Below are positions 1 to 5,295 of a DNA stretch of 6,411 nt, in pieces. Origin of the DNA: an uncultured Bilophila sp. (lineage in GTDB: Bacteria > Desulfobacterota > Desulfovibrionia > Desulfovibrionales > Desulfovibrionaceae). Under the pieces are notes generated by a model, which did not search any database, was not told where the DNA came from, and worked only from the letters and a program-made list of their open reading frames with translations. Both the position numbers and the translations under genes were made by a program. The stretch is from positions 1-6,411 of the forward strand of contig CAUHBW010000224.1 of NCBI GenBank assembly GCA_959604115.1, in the 5' to 3' direction. Every line of letters starts with the position of its first letter. Position 1 is the stretch's first letter.

Positions 1-1
1 G

Positions 2-148
2 GAAGTACCGGCCCACCTGACTGCGGAAACGCCCCTCCCCGTGTGGACCGGCGCGACCAACGCCGATCTGGTCGGGTACGCGCTGGACCTGCGGCGGGCG
101 CTCGGCGCGTGCAACGCCGACAAGGCCGCCATCCGGGGGGCCCGATGA
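2..148 (+). CDS. Rz1/LysC-like outer-membrane spanin subunit, 3' end only
   Basis: This is the last 48 codons of a gene that begins before the window, read in frame 2 and ending at TGA 146-148. The peptide begins EVPAHLTAETPLP, continues through TNADLVGYALDLRRAL and ends GACNADKAAIRGAR. The P-x-x-LT start, the Pro-rich linker, the L-R-x-AL helix and the C-N-x-DKAAIR ending are the pattern I know from Rz1-like lysis proteins such as P2 LysC. Members of that family are small outer-membrane lipoproteins that pair with an inner-membrane spanin to fuse the membranes in the last step of Gram-negative host lysis. The signal peptide and lipobox cysteine would lie upstream and are not visible. The stop overlaps the holin start in an ATGA junction. 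The family call rests on a short fragment, but its motif is distinctive. Confidence 0.72.
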   Translation, partial: EVPAHLTAETPLPVWTGATNADLVGYALDLRRALGACNADKAAIRGAR

Positions 149-642
149 GCCTGTATGCGCCGTCGCCGTGGGAAGGGTTTGTCTACTACACGCAGAGCCT
201 TGCCGCGCTGTGGCCTGAAAAGGCCATGAGCAGTTCCTTCCTGACGGGGGCCGTGATCCTGTTCGGCGGTGACGCCTTCATCATGTGGCTGCTCATCGGA
301 GTGATGGGCGCCGATTTCCTATTTGGGTTCGCCGAGGCCGCCCGCCGTAAGCATATCCGGTGCCGGGCGATGGGGCGGGGCGTACTCAAGTTCGTCTACT
401 ATGTCTCGTACATCGGCCTTGTGGGTGTGGTGAACGTCAGTCTGTCCCGGTCGTTCGGCATCCATGTACCCCTGCTCGATCTGTTCATGAGCTATCTGAT
501 CATCACCGACGCCATTTCGGTCATGGCGCATATGCAGCGTCTTGGCATCCCCGTTCCCGCTTTGCTCCGGCGCATCATCGTACGGAGTCGGGACAAGATT
601 GAACGCCGCGTGTCGGAGACGTTGGACGAGGACAAGCAATGA
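145..642 (+). CDS. phage holin, PF05105 (TcdE-type) family
   Basis: A 165-aa membrane protein that probably forms the timed lesion in the inner membrane releasing endolysin. Three hydrophobic segments are visible, at about residues 32-63, 81-100 and 107-127. An ADFLFGFAEAARRKHIRCRAMGRG stretch is represented by AD at 56-57, FGF at 60-62 and the basic loop at 67-78; it matches the family pattern of an acidic residue, a small turn and a basic loop. The end, ISVMAHMQRLGIPVPALLRR (124-143), fits the family's conserved E/D-x-x-S-x-x-x-N-x-x-x-LG-x-P-x-P-x-x-L signature closely. A charged tail follows (146-165). I chose ATG 145 because it overlaps the spanin stop (ATGA) and has a G-rich stretch (135-140) upstream; a GTG at 43 in the same open frame would add 34 Arg-rich residues translated out of frame from the spanin gene. 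It overlaps the portal start by 4 bases. Holin function is inferred from family and position; no endolysin is in view. Confidence 0.8.
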   Translation: MSLYAPSPWEGFVYYTQSLAALWPEKAMSSSFLTGAVILFGGDAFIMWLLIGVMGADFLFGFAEAARRKHIRCRAMGRGVLKFVYYVSYIGLVGVVNVSLSRSFGIHVPLLDLFMSYLIITDAISVMAHMQRLGIPVPALLRRIIVRSRDKIERRVSETLDEDKQ

Positions 643-2810
643 CTCAGATACCTCTTGAAGCCGAAAACGAATTTTACGCCGCGATGGAGCGGGAAGACGT
701 GGAACAGCTGGAGCGCGAGAGTCGCGCCGCTGCGGCCGCCCGGCTCAACGCGCTGGCCTTGCAGCTCAAGCGCGAGTTCTCGACCGCCGAGTCTTCCCGC
801 AAGCTCATTGAGGAGCGGTGGCTTGAAGACCTCATGCAGTACCGGGGGCAGTACCCCGCCGACGTGATGGAGCGGCTGAAGAAGTTCAAGCGGTCGCAGG
901 TCTACTATCGGATGACCACAAACAAGGTGGACATGATGGTGGCCCGGCTCATGGACCTGCTTTTCCCGGCGCGCTCGAAGAATTGGGCGATTCAGCCCAC
1001 GCCGGACCCGGAAATCCCCGGCGAGCTTGTCGAGCAGTCCCCGGAGTTCATGCAGGCCGTGCAGGAAGTCATGGCGGAGCAGATGCAGCTTTTGCAGGAG
1101 CAGAACGCGGTTCCCGACGACCTTGCCATGCGGAAGATGCAGCAGATGGCCATGCAGGAGGCCATGCGGCGCATCGACCTCGACACGGTAAAGCTCCGCA
1201 TCGCCAAGGCCTGCGCCGACAAGATGGAGCAGGTCATCGACGATCAGCTCAAGGAGTCCTCGGCGGGCGGCGAATTCCGCCCCTCGTGGCAGCAGCACTG
1301 CAAGGCCGTCATCTTTTCCTCCTGCCTGCTCGGGATGGGCGTGCTCAAGGGGCCGCTGGTCGAACGCCGGGAACTCAGGAAGAGGCGTCCCGTCTCCGAT
1401 GCAAGCGGCAGGGTTGTCTGGGACGAGCAGGTCATGGGCGAGGAAATCCGGCCCTATTACGAGGCCGTCCCCGTCTGGGAGGTCTATCCCGATCCCGGCG
1501 CGCTGGAACCGCGCCAGCTCCGCTATGTCTGGCAGGTGCACCTCAAGACGGACAAGGATCTGTGGGACCTGATGACGTTCCCCGGTTTCGATGCATCCGC
1601 CATCGAGGGCTACCTCAAGGATCATGAAAACGGCGACGCCTCGTTGACGACCTACGAATCGCAGAAGCGGAACCTGAACGACGCCAACGGGAACCTCGGA
1701 GCGGTCATGGACAAGCGGTTCCGGGTCTACGAACGGTGGGGCTACCTCACCGGGCAGGAGCTCCGCGATGCCGGATGCGAGGTAGGGGACGCCGACCTGT
1801 ATCACGTCTTTCCCTCCTGCGTGTGGATGCTCGGCGACACCATCATCAAGGCGTCGGTCAATCCGCTCGAAGGCGTGGACATCCCCTTCTTTTTCTACCC
1901 CTACCAGCGTGACGAAACGTCCTTTTGGCCCGAGGGCATCGCGTATCGGCTGCGGTCGCCGCAGGCGGGCATCAACGCCGCCGTGCGCGCCGCGCAGGAC
2001 AATACGGCGTGGAGTTCCGGGCCGCTCTTCGGCGTGAACATGCAGGCGCTGGCCGAGGGGGAAGACCCGCTGGACATTTCGTCGAGCCGTGTCCTGCTGT
2101 TCGACAAGGCCGGGGTGAACATCAACCAAGCCCTGAGCGTCGCTGTGGTGCCGTCCTGCATTCAGGAGAACCTGACGCAGGTGAAGTTCTGGCAGGAGTG
2201 CGCCGACGAAATCAGCACGCCGCGCTTCAACGCCGGGGACGGGCGCGTGTCCGGCGCGGGCGAGACGGCGTCCGGCCTGTCCATGCTCATGGGGGCATCG
2301 AACATCCTGCTCAAGGACCGGGTGAAGGACTTTGACGAGTATGTGTCCGCGCCGTTCATCCGCGCGATGTACCGCTTCAACATGCAGTGGAACCCGCGCG
2401 AGGAGATCAAGGGCGACTACGAGGTCGTCGCCACCGGTTCGCAGTCGCTTATCGCCAAGGAAGTCAGGGCGCAGCAGGTTCCCGGCATCATTTCGCTTAT
2501 GGCGAATCCCTTGTTCGCCAGCCGCATCAAGGAAGACGAACTCCTTAAAGTGACGCTTGAACAAACGGATCTGCCCGCCGAACGCATCCTGCGGACCGAG
2601 AAGGAAGCGCAGGAACATCAGCATCAGCAGATGCTTATGCAGGCGCTGGCGCAGGCCGAGGCCAACGTACAGGCCCTGACCGCCGAGTTGGGCAGGCAGG
2701 GACTTTCCCCCGAGCAGGTTCAGCAGCAGCTCATGCTGGCGTTGGCGCAGTCGCAGCAGCAGGCGGCGCAGGCCCAGTCTGAACAGCCGATGGAAGGGAC
2801 AGCCGCATGA
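639..2810 (+). CDS. phage portal protein
   Basis: A 723-aa protein that should form the ring at one capsid vertex through which DNA enters and leaves. An N-terminal helical region (about 18-110) contains ERWLEDLMQYRGQY (59-72) and MTTNKVDMMVARLMDLLFP (92-110), typical of the start of podovirus-type portals. The core contains VWEVYPDP (279-286), PFFFYPYQRD (416-425) and the helix INAAVRAAQDN (445-455). ETASGLSMLMGASN (541-554) corresponds to the conserved segment before the stem in this portal type. A Met/Gln-rich helical insertion lies at about 133-178. The C-terminus (about 654-713) is Gln-rich and probably coiled-coil, as expected for a portal crown or barrel. The size is near that of long portals such as P22 and N4 types. 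GAGGA (628-632) lies 6 bases before ATG 639, which overlaps the holin stop. The gene sits three genes before the capsid gene, the usual portal place. I cannot assign the exact portal family. Confidence 0.88.
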   Translation: MTQIPLEAENEFYAAMEREDVEQLERESRAAAAARLNALALQLKREFSTAESSRKLIEERWLEDLMQYRGQYPADVMERLKKFKRSQVYYRMTTNKVDMMVARLMDLLFPARSKNWAIQPTPDPEIPGELVEQSPEFMQAVQEVMAEQMQLLQEQNAVPDDLAMRKMQQMAMQEAMRRIDLDTVKLRIAKACADKMEQVIDDQLKESSAGGEFRPSWQQHCKAVIFSSCLLGMGVLKGPLVERRELRKRRPVSDASGRVVWDEQVMGEEIRPYYEAVPVWEVYPDPGALEPRQLRYVWQVHLKTDKDLWDLMTFPGFDASAIEGYLKDHENGDASLTTYESQKRNLNDANGNLGAVMDKRFRVYERWGYLTGQELRDAGCEVGDADLYHVFPSCVWMLGDTIIKASVNPLEGVDIPFFFYPYQRDETSFWPEGIAYRLRSPQAGINAAVRAAQDNTAWSSGPLFGVNMQALAEGEDPLDISSSRVLLFDKAGVNINQALSVAVVPSCIQENLTQVKFWQECADEISTPRFNAGDGRVSGAGETASGLSMLMGASNILLKDRVKDFDEYVSAPFIRAMYRFNMQWNPREEIKGDYEVVATGSQSLIAKEVRAQQVPGIISLMANPLFASRIKEDELLKVTLEQTDLPAERILRTEKEAQEHQHQQMLMQALAQAEANVQALTAELGRQGLSPEQVQQQLMLALAQSQQQAAQAQSEQPMEGTAA

Positions 2811-3016
2811 TGAAGCAACAAAGCAGGGCGGCGCTCGAAATCCGTTCCGCATTCAGGACCGGGGTTTATCTCGCGCTGAAGGAACTCCTTGAAGAAGAAA
2901 TCGAGGAGCAGCGCAAGGCGTTGGAAGTCGCGTCTGACGAGGCAGCTATCAGGAGGGCGCAGGGGGCGATCGCCGAACTGCGTTCCATCATCAATAAAAT
3001 CACGCCGAAAGAGTGA
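2807..3016 (+). CDS. small charged helical protein between portal and scaffold, unknown function
   Basis: I do not recognise this 69-aa protein. It starts MMKQQSRAALEIRSAF, has an acidic helix rich in Leu and Glu at about 24-36 (KELLEEEIEEQRK), and ends with a helix carrying RRAQGAIAELRSIINKI (49-65). It looks like two amphipathic helices joined near residues 42-44, a likely helical hairpin or coiled coil, with no signal peptide or membrane segment. ATG 2807 overlaps the portal stop (ATGA); a second ATG follows at once (2810). A purine-rich GGAAGGGA (2792-2799) sits 7 bases upstream of the first. The stop forms GTGA with a possible GTG start of the next gene. Similar short proteins with a final ALR/ELR-type helix occur between portal and scaffold in other phages, as far as I recall, so it is likely a real gene. 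Candidate roles are an assembly helper or minor head component, but nothing in the sequence decides this. Confidence 0.72.
   Translation: MMKQQSRAALEIRSAFRTGVYLALKELLEEEIEEQRKALEVASDEAAIRRAQGAIAELRSIINKITPKE
3007..3013 (+). promoter_or_regulatory. ribosome binding site that decides the scaffold start
   Basis: The purine run GAAAGAG lies inside the end of the 69-aa gene, 8 bases before ATG 3022. The competing GTG at 3013 overlaps this run and has no good site of its own, so ATG 3022 is preferred. Coupled re-initiation at the GTGA (3013-3016) cannot be excluded. Confidence 0.45.
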
Positions 3017-3021
3017 ATGCC

Positions 3022-3840
3022 ATGCAGGAAGACCAGAATCAGGAACTGATGGATCAGGAAGGCACGGAAGCCTTTGCCGCAGGATTCGACGACGAGCTTG
3101 GGAAGCCCGCCGAGCAGCCGGAACAGGAGCTTGAGCAGGTATCCGAGGAGGGAACGCCGCCCAGCAGCCCCGAGGAGCCGTCCGCAGGGCAGGCTGTCCC
3201 GCAGCCGGAACCGATCGCACAGGCACGGCCCGCCGCCCCCGAACCTCAGCCGCGTGATGAGCCGCAGCAGCCGCAGACGGTCGAGATACCGGAGGCGATC
3301 AAGGCGGAATTCGCGGAGCTGGAACAGCTTTCGCCGGAGGCGGCCGCCATTGCCCGTGAAGATTCCCCGGAAGGGGAAACGCTTCGCAAGCGGCTGGCGG
3401 AATACGGCGCGGACAACGCGATGGATCGGGCGGAACTGTTTATGGCTCGGCGTGAGCGTGAAGCCGTCGCCGCACGGCAGCAGGCGGGCATGGTGGAGGC
3501 CGCGAACCGAAATTTTGCGGCGGTCGTCCGGCAGGCCCATCCCGAGCTTTTTGAGGCATCCCGCAGCAAGGCGGACAACGAACGGTTTCAGGCGGACATG
3601 CAGGCATGGATCGAGCAAAAGCCCTATGCCGAGGCCGCGCCGCTCATGGAGACGTTCCTGCACGGACGTGACCCCTACGCCGTCGCCGAGCTGATCACCC
3701 GTTTCAAGAACGAACGTCAGGCTCCGCAGAAGAAGCAGGCGAATCCTGACGGCGCGTTCGCCGTCCCGAGGCGCGGCGCGCCTGTTGTGCCGCAGGGTGT
3801 CGGATCGAAAGACGACTTCGATGCCGGATGGAACATCTAA
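3022..3840 (+). CDS. probable capsid scaffolding protein
   Basis: A 272-aa, highly charged protein with no membrane segment, placed directly before the capsid gene, where tailed phages usually encode the scaffold. Residues 1 to about 90 are acidic and rich in Pro, Gln and Glu, hence probably disordered. Residues about 90-230 look helical, with Glu/Ala/Arg-rich stretches such as REREAVAARQQAGMVEAANR near 142-161. A basic patch (FKNERQAPQKK) follows, and the last residues are GVGSKDDFDAGWNI. A charged helical body with a short C-terminal tail that binds the capsid protein is typical of scaffolds. I chose ATG 3022 because GAAAGAG (3007-3013) is 8 bases upstream; GTG 3013 in the same frame overlaps the previous stop (GTGA) and would add three residues. 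No protease motif is visible. The scaffold role is inferred from composition and position, because scaffolds diverge fast. Confidence 0.72.
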   Translation: MQEDQNQELMDQEGTEAFAAGFDDELGKPAEQPEQELEQVSEEGTPPSSPEEPSAGQAVPQPEPIAQARPAAPEPQPRDEPQQPQTVEIPEAIKAEFAELEQLSPEAAAIAREDSPEGETLRKRLAEYGADNAMDRAELFMARREREAVAARQQAGMVEAANRNFAAVVRQAHPELFEASRSKADNERFQADMQAWIEQKPYAEAAPLMETFLHGRDPYAVAELITRFKNERQAPQKKQANPDGAFAVPRRGAPVVPQGVGSKDDFDAGWNI

Positions 3841-3842
3841 CC

Positions 3843-3849
3843 GAGGTGA
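3843..3849 (+). promoter_or_regulatory. strong ribosome binding site of the capsid gene
   Basis: GAGGTGA ends 6 bases before ATG 3856, within a 15-base gap that has an A-rich stretch (3849-3852). It is one of only two junctions here where the next gene is not overlapped or abutted, which fits high-level independent initiation on the capsid gene. It favours ATG 3856 over ATG 3865. Confidence 0.8.
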
Positions 3850-3855
3850 AAACGT

Positions 3856-4881
3856 ATGCCTCCCATGACGACCACAGGAGACATCTCCTACCGCACCGCA
3901 GGGTATTTCTCGAAGCAGCTCCTTGAGCGTTCGCAGCCCCTGCTCGTGCTCGACAAGTTCGGGCAGCCGAAACCGCTGCCCGCCCACAGCACGCGGACGA
4001 TCAAGTTCCGTGGCTACGAACATCTTCCCAACCAGCCCAAGGCGTTGATCGAGGGCGTGACGCCGCAGGCCAGCAAGCCGACGTTCAAGGACATCGAGGC
4101 CACCATCAACCAGTACGGCGACTGGATCGAGCTGACCGACGTGCTGGCCGACACCCACGAGGACCCGCTCATTTCCGAGTTCTCGGACATTCTGGGCGAA
4201 CAGGCCGCCATCATGCGTGAACGCATCACGGCGGGCGTGGTGCTCGGCGGGACCAACGTGTTTTTTTCCGGCGAGACGGCGGGAGCGCAGGCGACCAACC
4301 GCAACGGCGTGAACAAGCCGCTGACGCTGGAACTCCAGCGCCGGGTGACCCGCATGCTCAAGCGCCAGCTTGCCATGCCCATCACCTCGTTCGTCAGCGC
4401 ATCCCCGAATTTCAAGACCGAGAGCGTGCTGCCTTCGTATGTCGGCATCTGCCACACGGACTGTGAGGCGGACATCCGTGAAATGCGCGGCTTCCTTGAT
4501 GTGAAGGATTACGGGGGCGGCTACAAGCCCATGCCCGGCGAAATCGGCTCCGTGGAAGGCGTGCGCTACATGTGCACCACCGTTTTCGAGCCGTGGGTTG
4601 ACGCGGGGGCCGCCGGGAACGGCGTTTTGTCGTCCACCGGAGCGTGCGCCGACGTGTACCCCGTGCTGTACCTCGCCAAGAACGCCTTCGGCATCATTCC
4701 TTTTAACCGTTCCGCTGGCGGGAAGTCCCCCATCGTGCCGATGGTGCTCAATCCGAATATCCCGCGCGGCGGCGATCCGATGGGACAGCGCGGAAGCATC
4801 GCGTGGAAGATGTGGCACGGCGCCATCATTCTCTACGATTTGCACATGATCCGGGCCGAAGTCGCCGTATCCTCACTGTAA
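3856..4881 (+). CDS. major capsid protein, N4-gp56 family
   Basis: A 341-aa HK97-fold capsid subunit that builds the icosahedral head. The family pattern is clear along the whole length: GDISYRTAGYFSKQLLERSQ (8-27), a Lys/Arg-rich strand TRTIKFRGYEHLP (46-58), LIEGVTP (64-70), INQYGDWIELTDVLADTHED (84-103), LGEQAAIMRERI (113-124), GTNVFF (132-137), the YVGICHTDCEADIREM block (195-210), EIGSVEGVRYM (229-239), AFGIIPF (277-283), and GSIAWKMWHGAIILYDLHMIR near the end (313-333). These match TIGR04387-type N4-gp56 capsid proteins in order and spacing. It is a little shorter than N4 gp56 itself, so this is a family match and does not make the phage N4-like. ATG 3856 is chosen for the strong AGGTGA-type site 6 bases upstream; ATG 3865 is a weaker alternative. 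The frame is intact. Codon 340 is TCA, a codon absent from nearly all of this head module. Confidence 0.93.
   Translation: MPPMTTTGDISYRTAGYFSKQLLERSQPLLVLDKFGQPKPLPAHSTRTIKFRGYEHLPNQPKALIEGVTPQASKPTFKDIEATINQYGDWIELTDVLADTHEDPLISEFSDILGEQAAIMRERITAGVVLGGTNVFFSGETAGAQATNRNGVNKPLTLELQRRVTRMLKRQLAMPITSFVSASPNFKTESVLPSYVGICHTDCEADIREMRGFLDVKDYGGGYKPMPGEIGSVEGVRYMCTTVFEPWVDAGAAGNGVLSSTGACADVYPVLYLAKNAFGIIPFNRSAGGKSPIVPMVLNPNIPRGGDPMGQRGSIAWKMWHGAIILYDLHMIRAEVAVSSL
4236..4267 (+). other. weak hairpin followed by a T7 tract inside the capsid gene
   Basis: CGTGGT (4236-4241) can pair with ACCAACG (4252-4258) with one bulged A, giving six base pairs around a 10-base loop, then TG and seven Ts (4261-4267). 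The layout is that of an intrinsic terminator, but the stem is short and lies within codons for conserved capsid residues (GTNVFF), so it may be chance. It is the longest T run I see in the window. Confidence 0.25.
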
Positions 4882-4886
4882 AGGAG
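4881..4886 (+). promoter_or_regulatory. ribosome binding site of the post-capsid gene
   Basis: AAGGAG begins on the last base of the capsid stop codon and ends 5 bases before ATG 4892. It is a near-consensus site and suggests this small protein is made at a high level, like the capsid protein before it. Confidence 0.78.
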
Positions 4887-4891
4887 TCTCC

Positions 4892-5293
4892 ATGTCTCAG
4901 ACAAAAGAAACGCCGAAGGGAACGGCTGAGGAAAAGGAATCCGGCAGCAAGCCGCCCCTGACCCCGGAAGAGAGCGAACGCCTGAACCAGTCCGTTCAGA
5001 AGAGCGAGGCGCAGGCCGTGGCGCAACTTCGGCAGCAGCGCAGGATGCGGATCGTCATTCCGTCCGGTCGCGGAGAGCATGAGAAATGCCCTGTGACCAT
5101 CGGCGTCAACGGCCAGTCCTATCTCATCGAGCGGGACAAGGAGGTGGAGGTGCCGGAAGCGGTGGTCCACGCCCTTGAACTCGCCGTGGAGAAGCAGCCT
5201 TTGGTCAACGTGGACCCGGTGACTCGCGAGCGGACCATGTCGTTCGTACCCGTGCCCCGGTTCCCGTACCGCCGGATCGGCGAGGCGGTGTAG
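4892..5293 (+). CDS. post-capsid structural protein of unknown function
   Basis: A 133-aa protein I cannot name. Residues 1 to about 50 are charged and low-complexity (Lys, Glu, Pro, Gln, Ser), likely disordered then helical, ending in the basic RQQRRMR (47-53). Residues about 54-130 look beta-rich: RIVIPSG (53-59), the segment CPVTIGVNGQSYLIERDKEV (66-85), VPEAVVHALELAVEK (87-101), then SFVPVPRFPYRRIG near the end. The GVNG-x-x-YLI-x-R-x-x-x-V-x-VPE-x-V core recurs, as I remember it, in small proteins encoded just after the capsid gene in several phages, where it is left as hypothetical or structural. Position suggests a head decoration, stabilising or completion protein. AAGGAG (4881-4886) is 5 bases from ATG 4892, and the gap after the capsid stop is only 10 bases. 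It could also be a connector component. Confidence 0.78.
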   Translation: MSQTKETPKGTAEEKESGSKPPLTPEESERLNQSVQKSEAQAVAQLRQQRRMRIVIPSGRGEHEKCPVTIGVNGQSYLIERDKEVEVPEAVVHALELAVEKQPLVNVDPVTRERTMSFVPVPRFPYRRIGEAV

Positions 5294-5295
5294 TC

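Noticed and set aside
43..144. An upstream extension of the holin from GTG 43.
   Set aside because: The added 34 residues are Arg/Gly/Gln-rich, come from the spanin gene read out of frame, and do not fit a holin start. ATG 145 overlaps the spanin stop.
983..1627. A 214-codon forward frame inside the portal gene.
   Set aside because: It is an Ala/Gly/Arg-rich shifted reading of a clearly conserved portal region and has no independent support.
1925..2335. A 136-codon forward frame within the portal gene.
   Set aside because: It is a shifted reading rich in Arg, Gly and Ala lying over conserved portal core motifs, with no ribosome site of note.
492..2852. A 786-codon open frame on the reverse strand opposite the portal gene.
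   Set aside because: It is in exact codon register with the portal gene, so it stays open only because TTA, CTA and TCA are not used there. Its product is rich in Leu, Arg, His and Gly without recognisable domains, and it runs into the holin gene.
3074..3694. A 206-codon forward frame inside the scaffold gene.
   Set aside because: An Arg/Ser/Pro-rich shifted frame typical of GC-rich DNA; the overlapping frame has the right ribosome site and composition for a scaffold.
4261..4267. The T7 run as a frameshift error or programmed frameshift in the capsid gene.
   Set aside because: Capsid family motifs continue in the same frame on both sides, and the sequence is not a proper -1 slippery heptamer in frame (G TTT TTT).
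2866..4845. A 659-codon open frame on the reverse strand opposite the scaffold and capsid genes.
   Set aside because: Same cause: codon register with both forward genes. It spans the scaffold-capsid junction and several well-supported ribosome sites, and its composition is that of a mirror frame.
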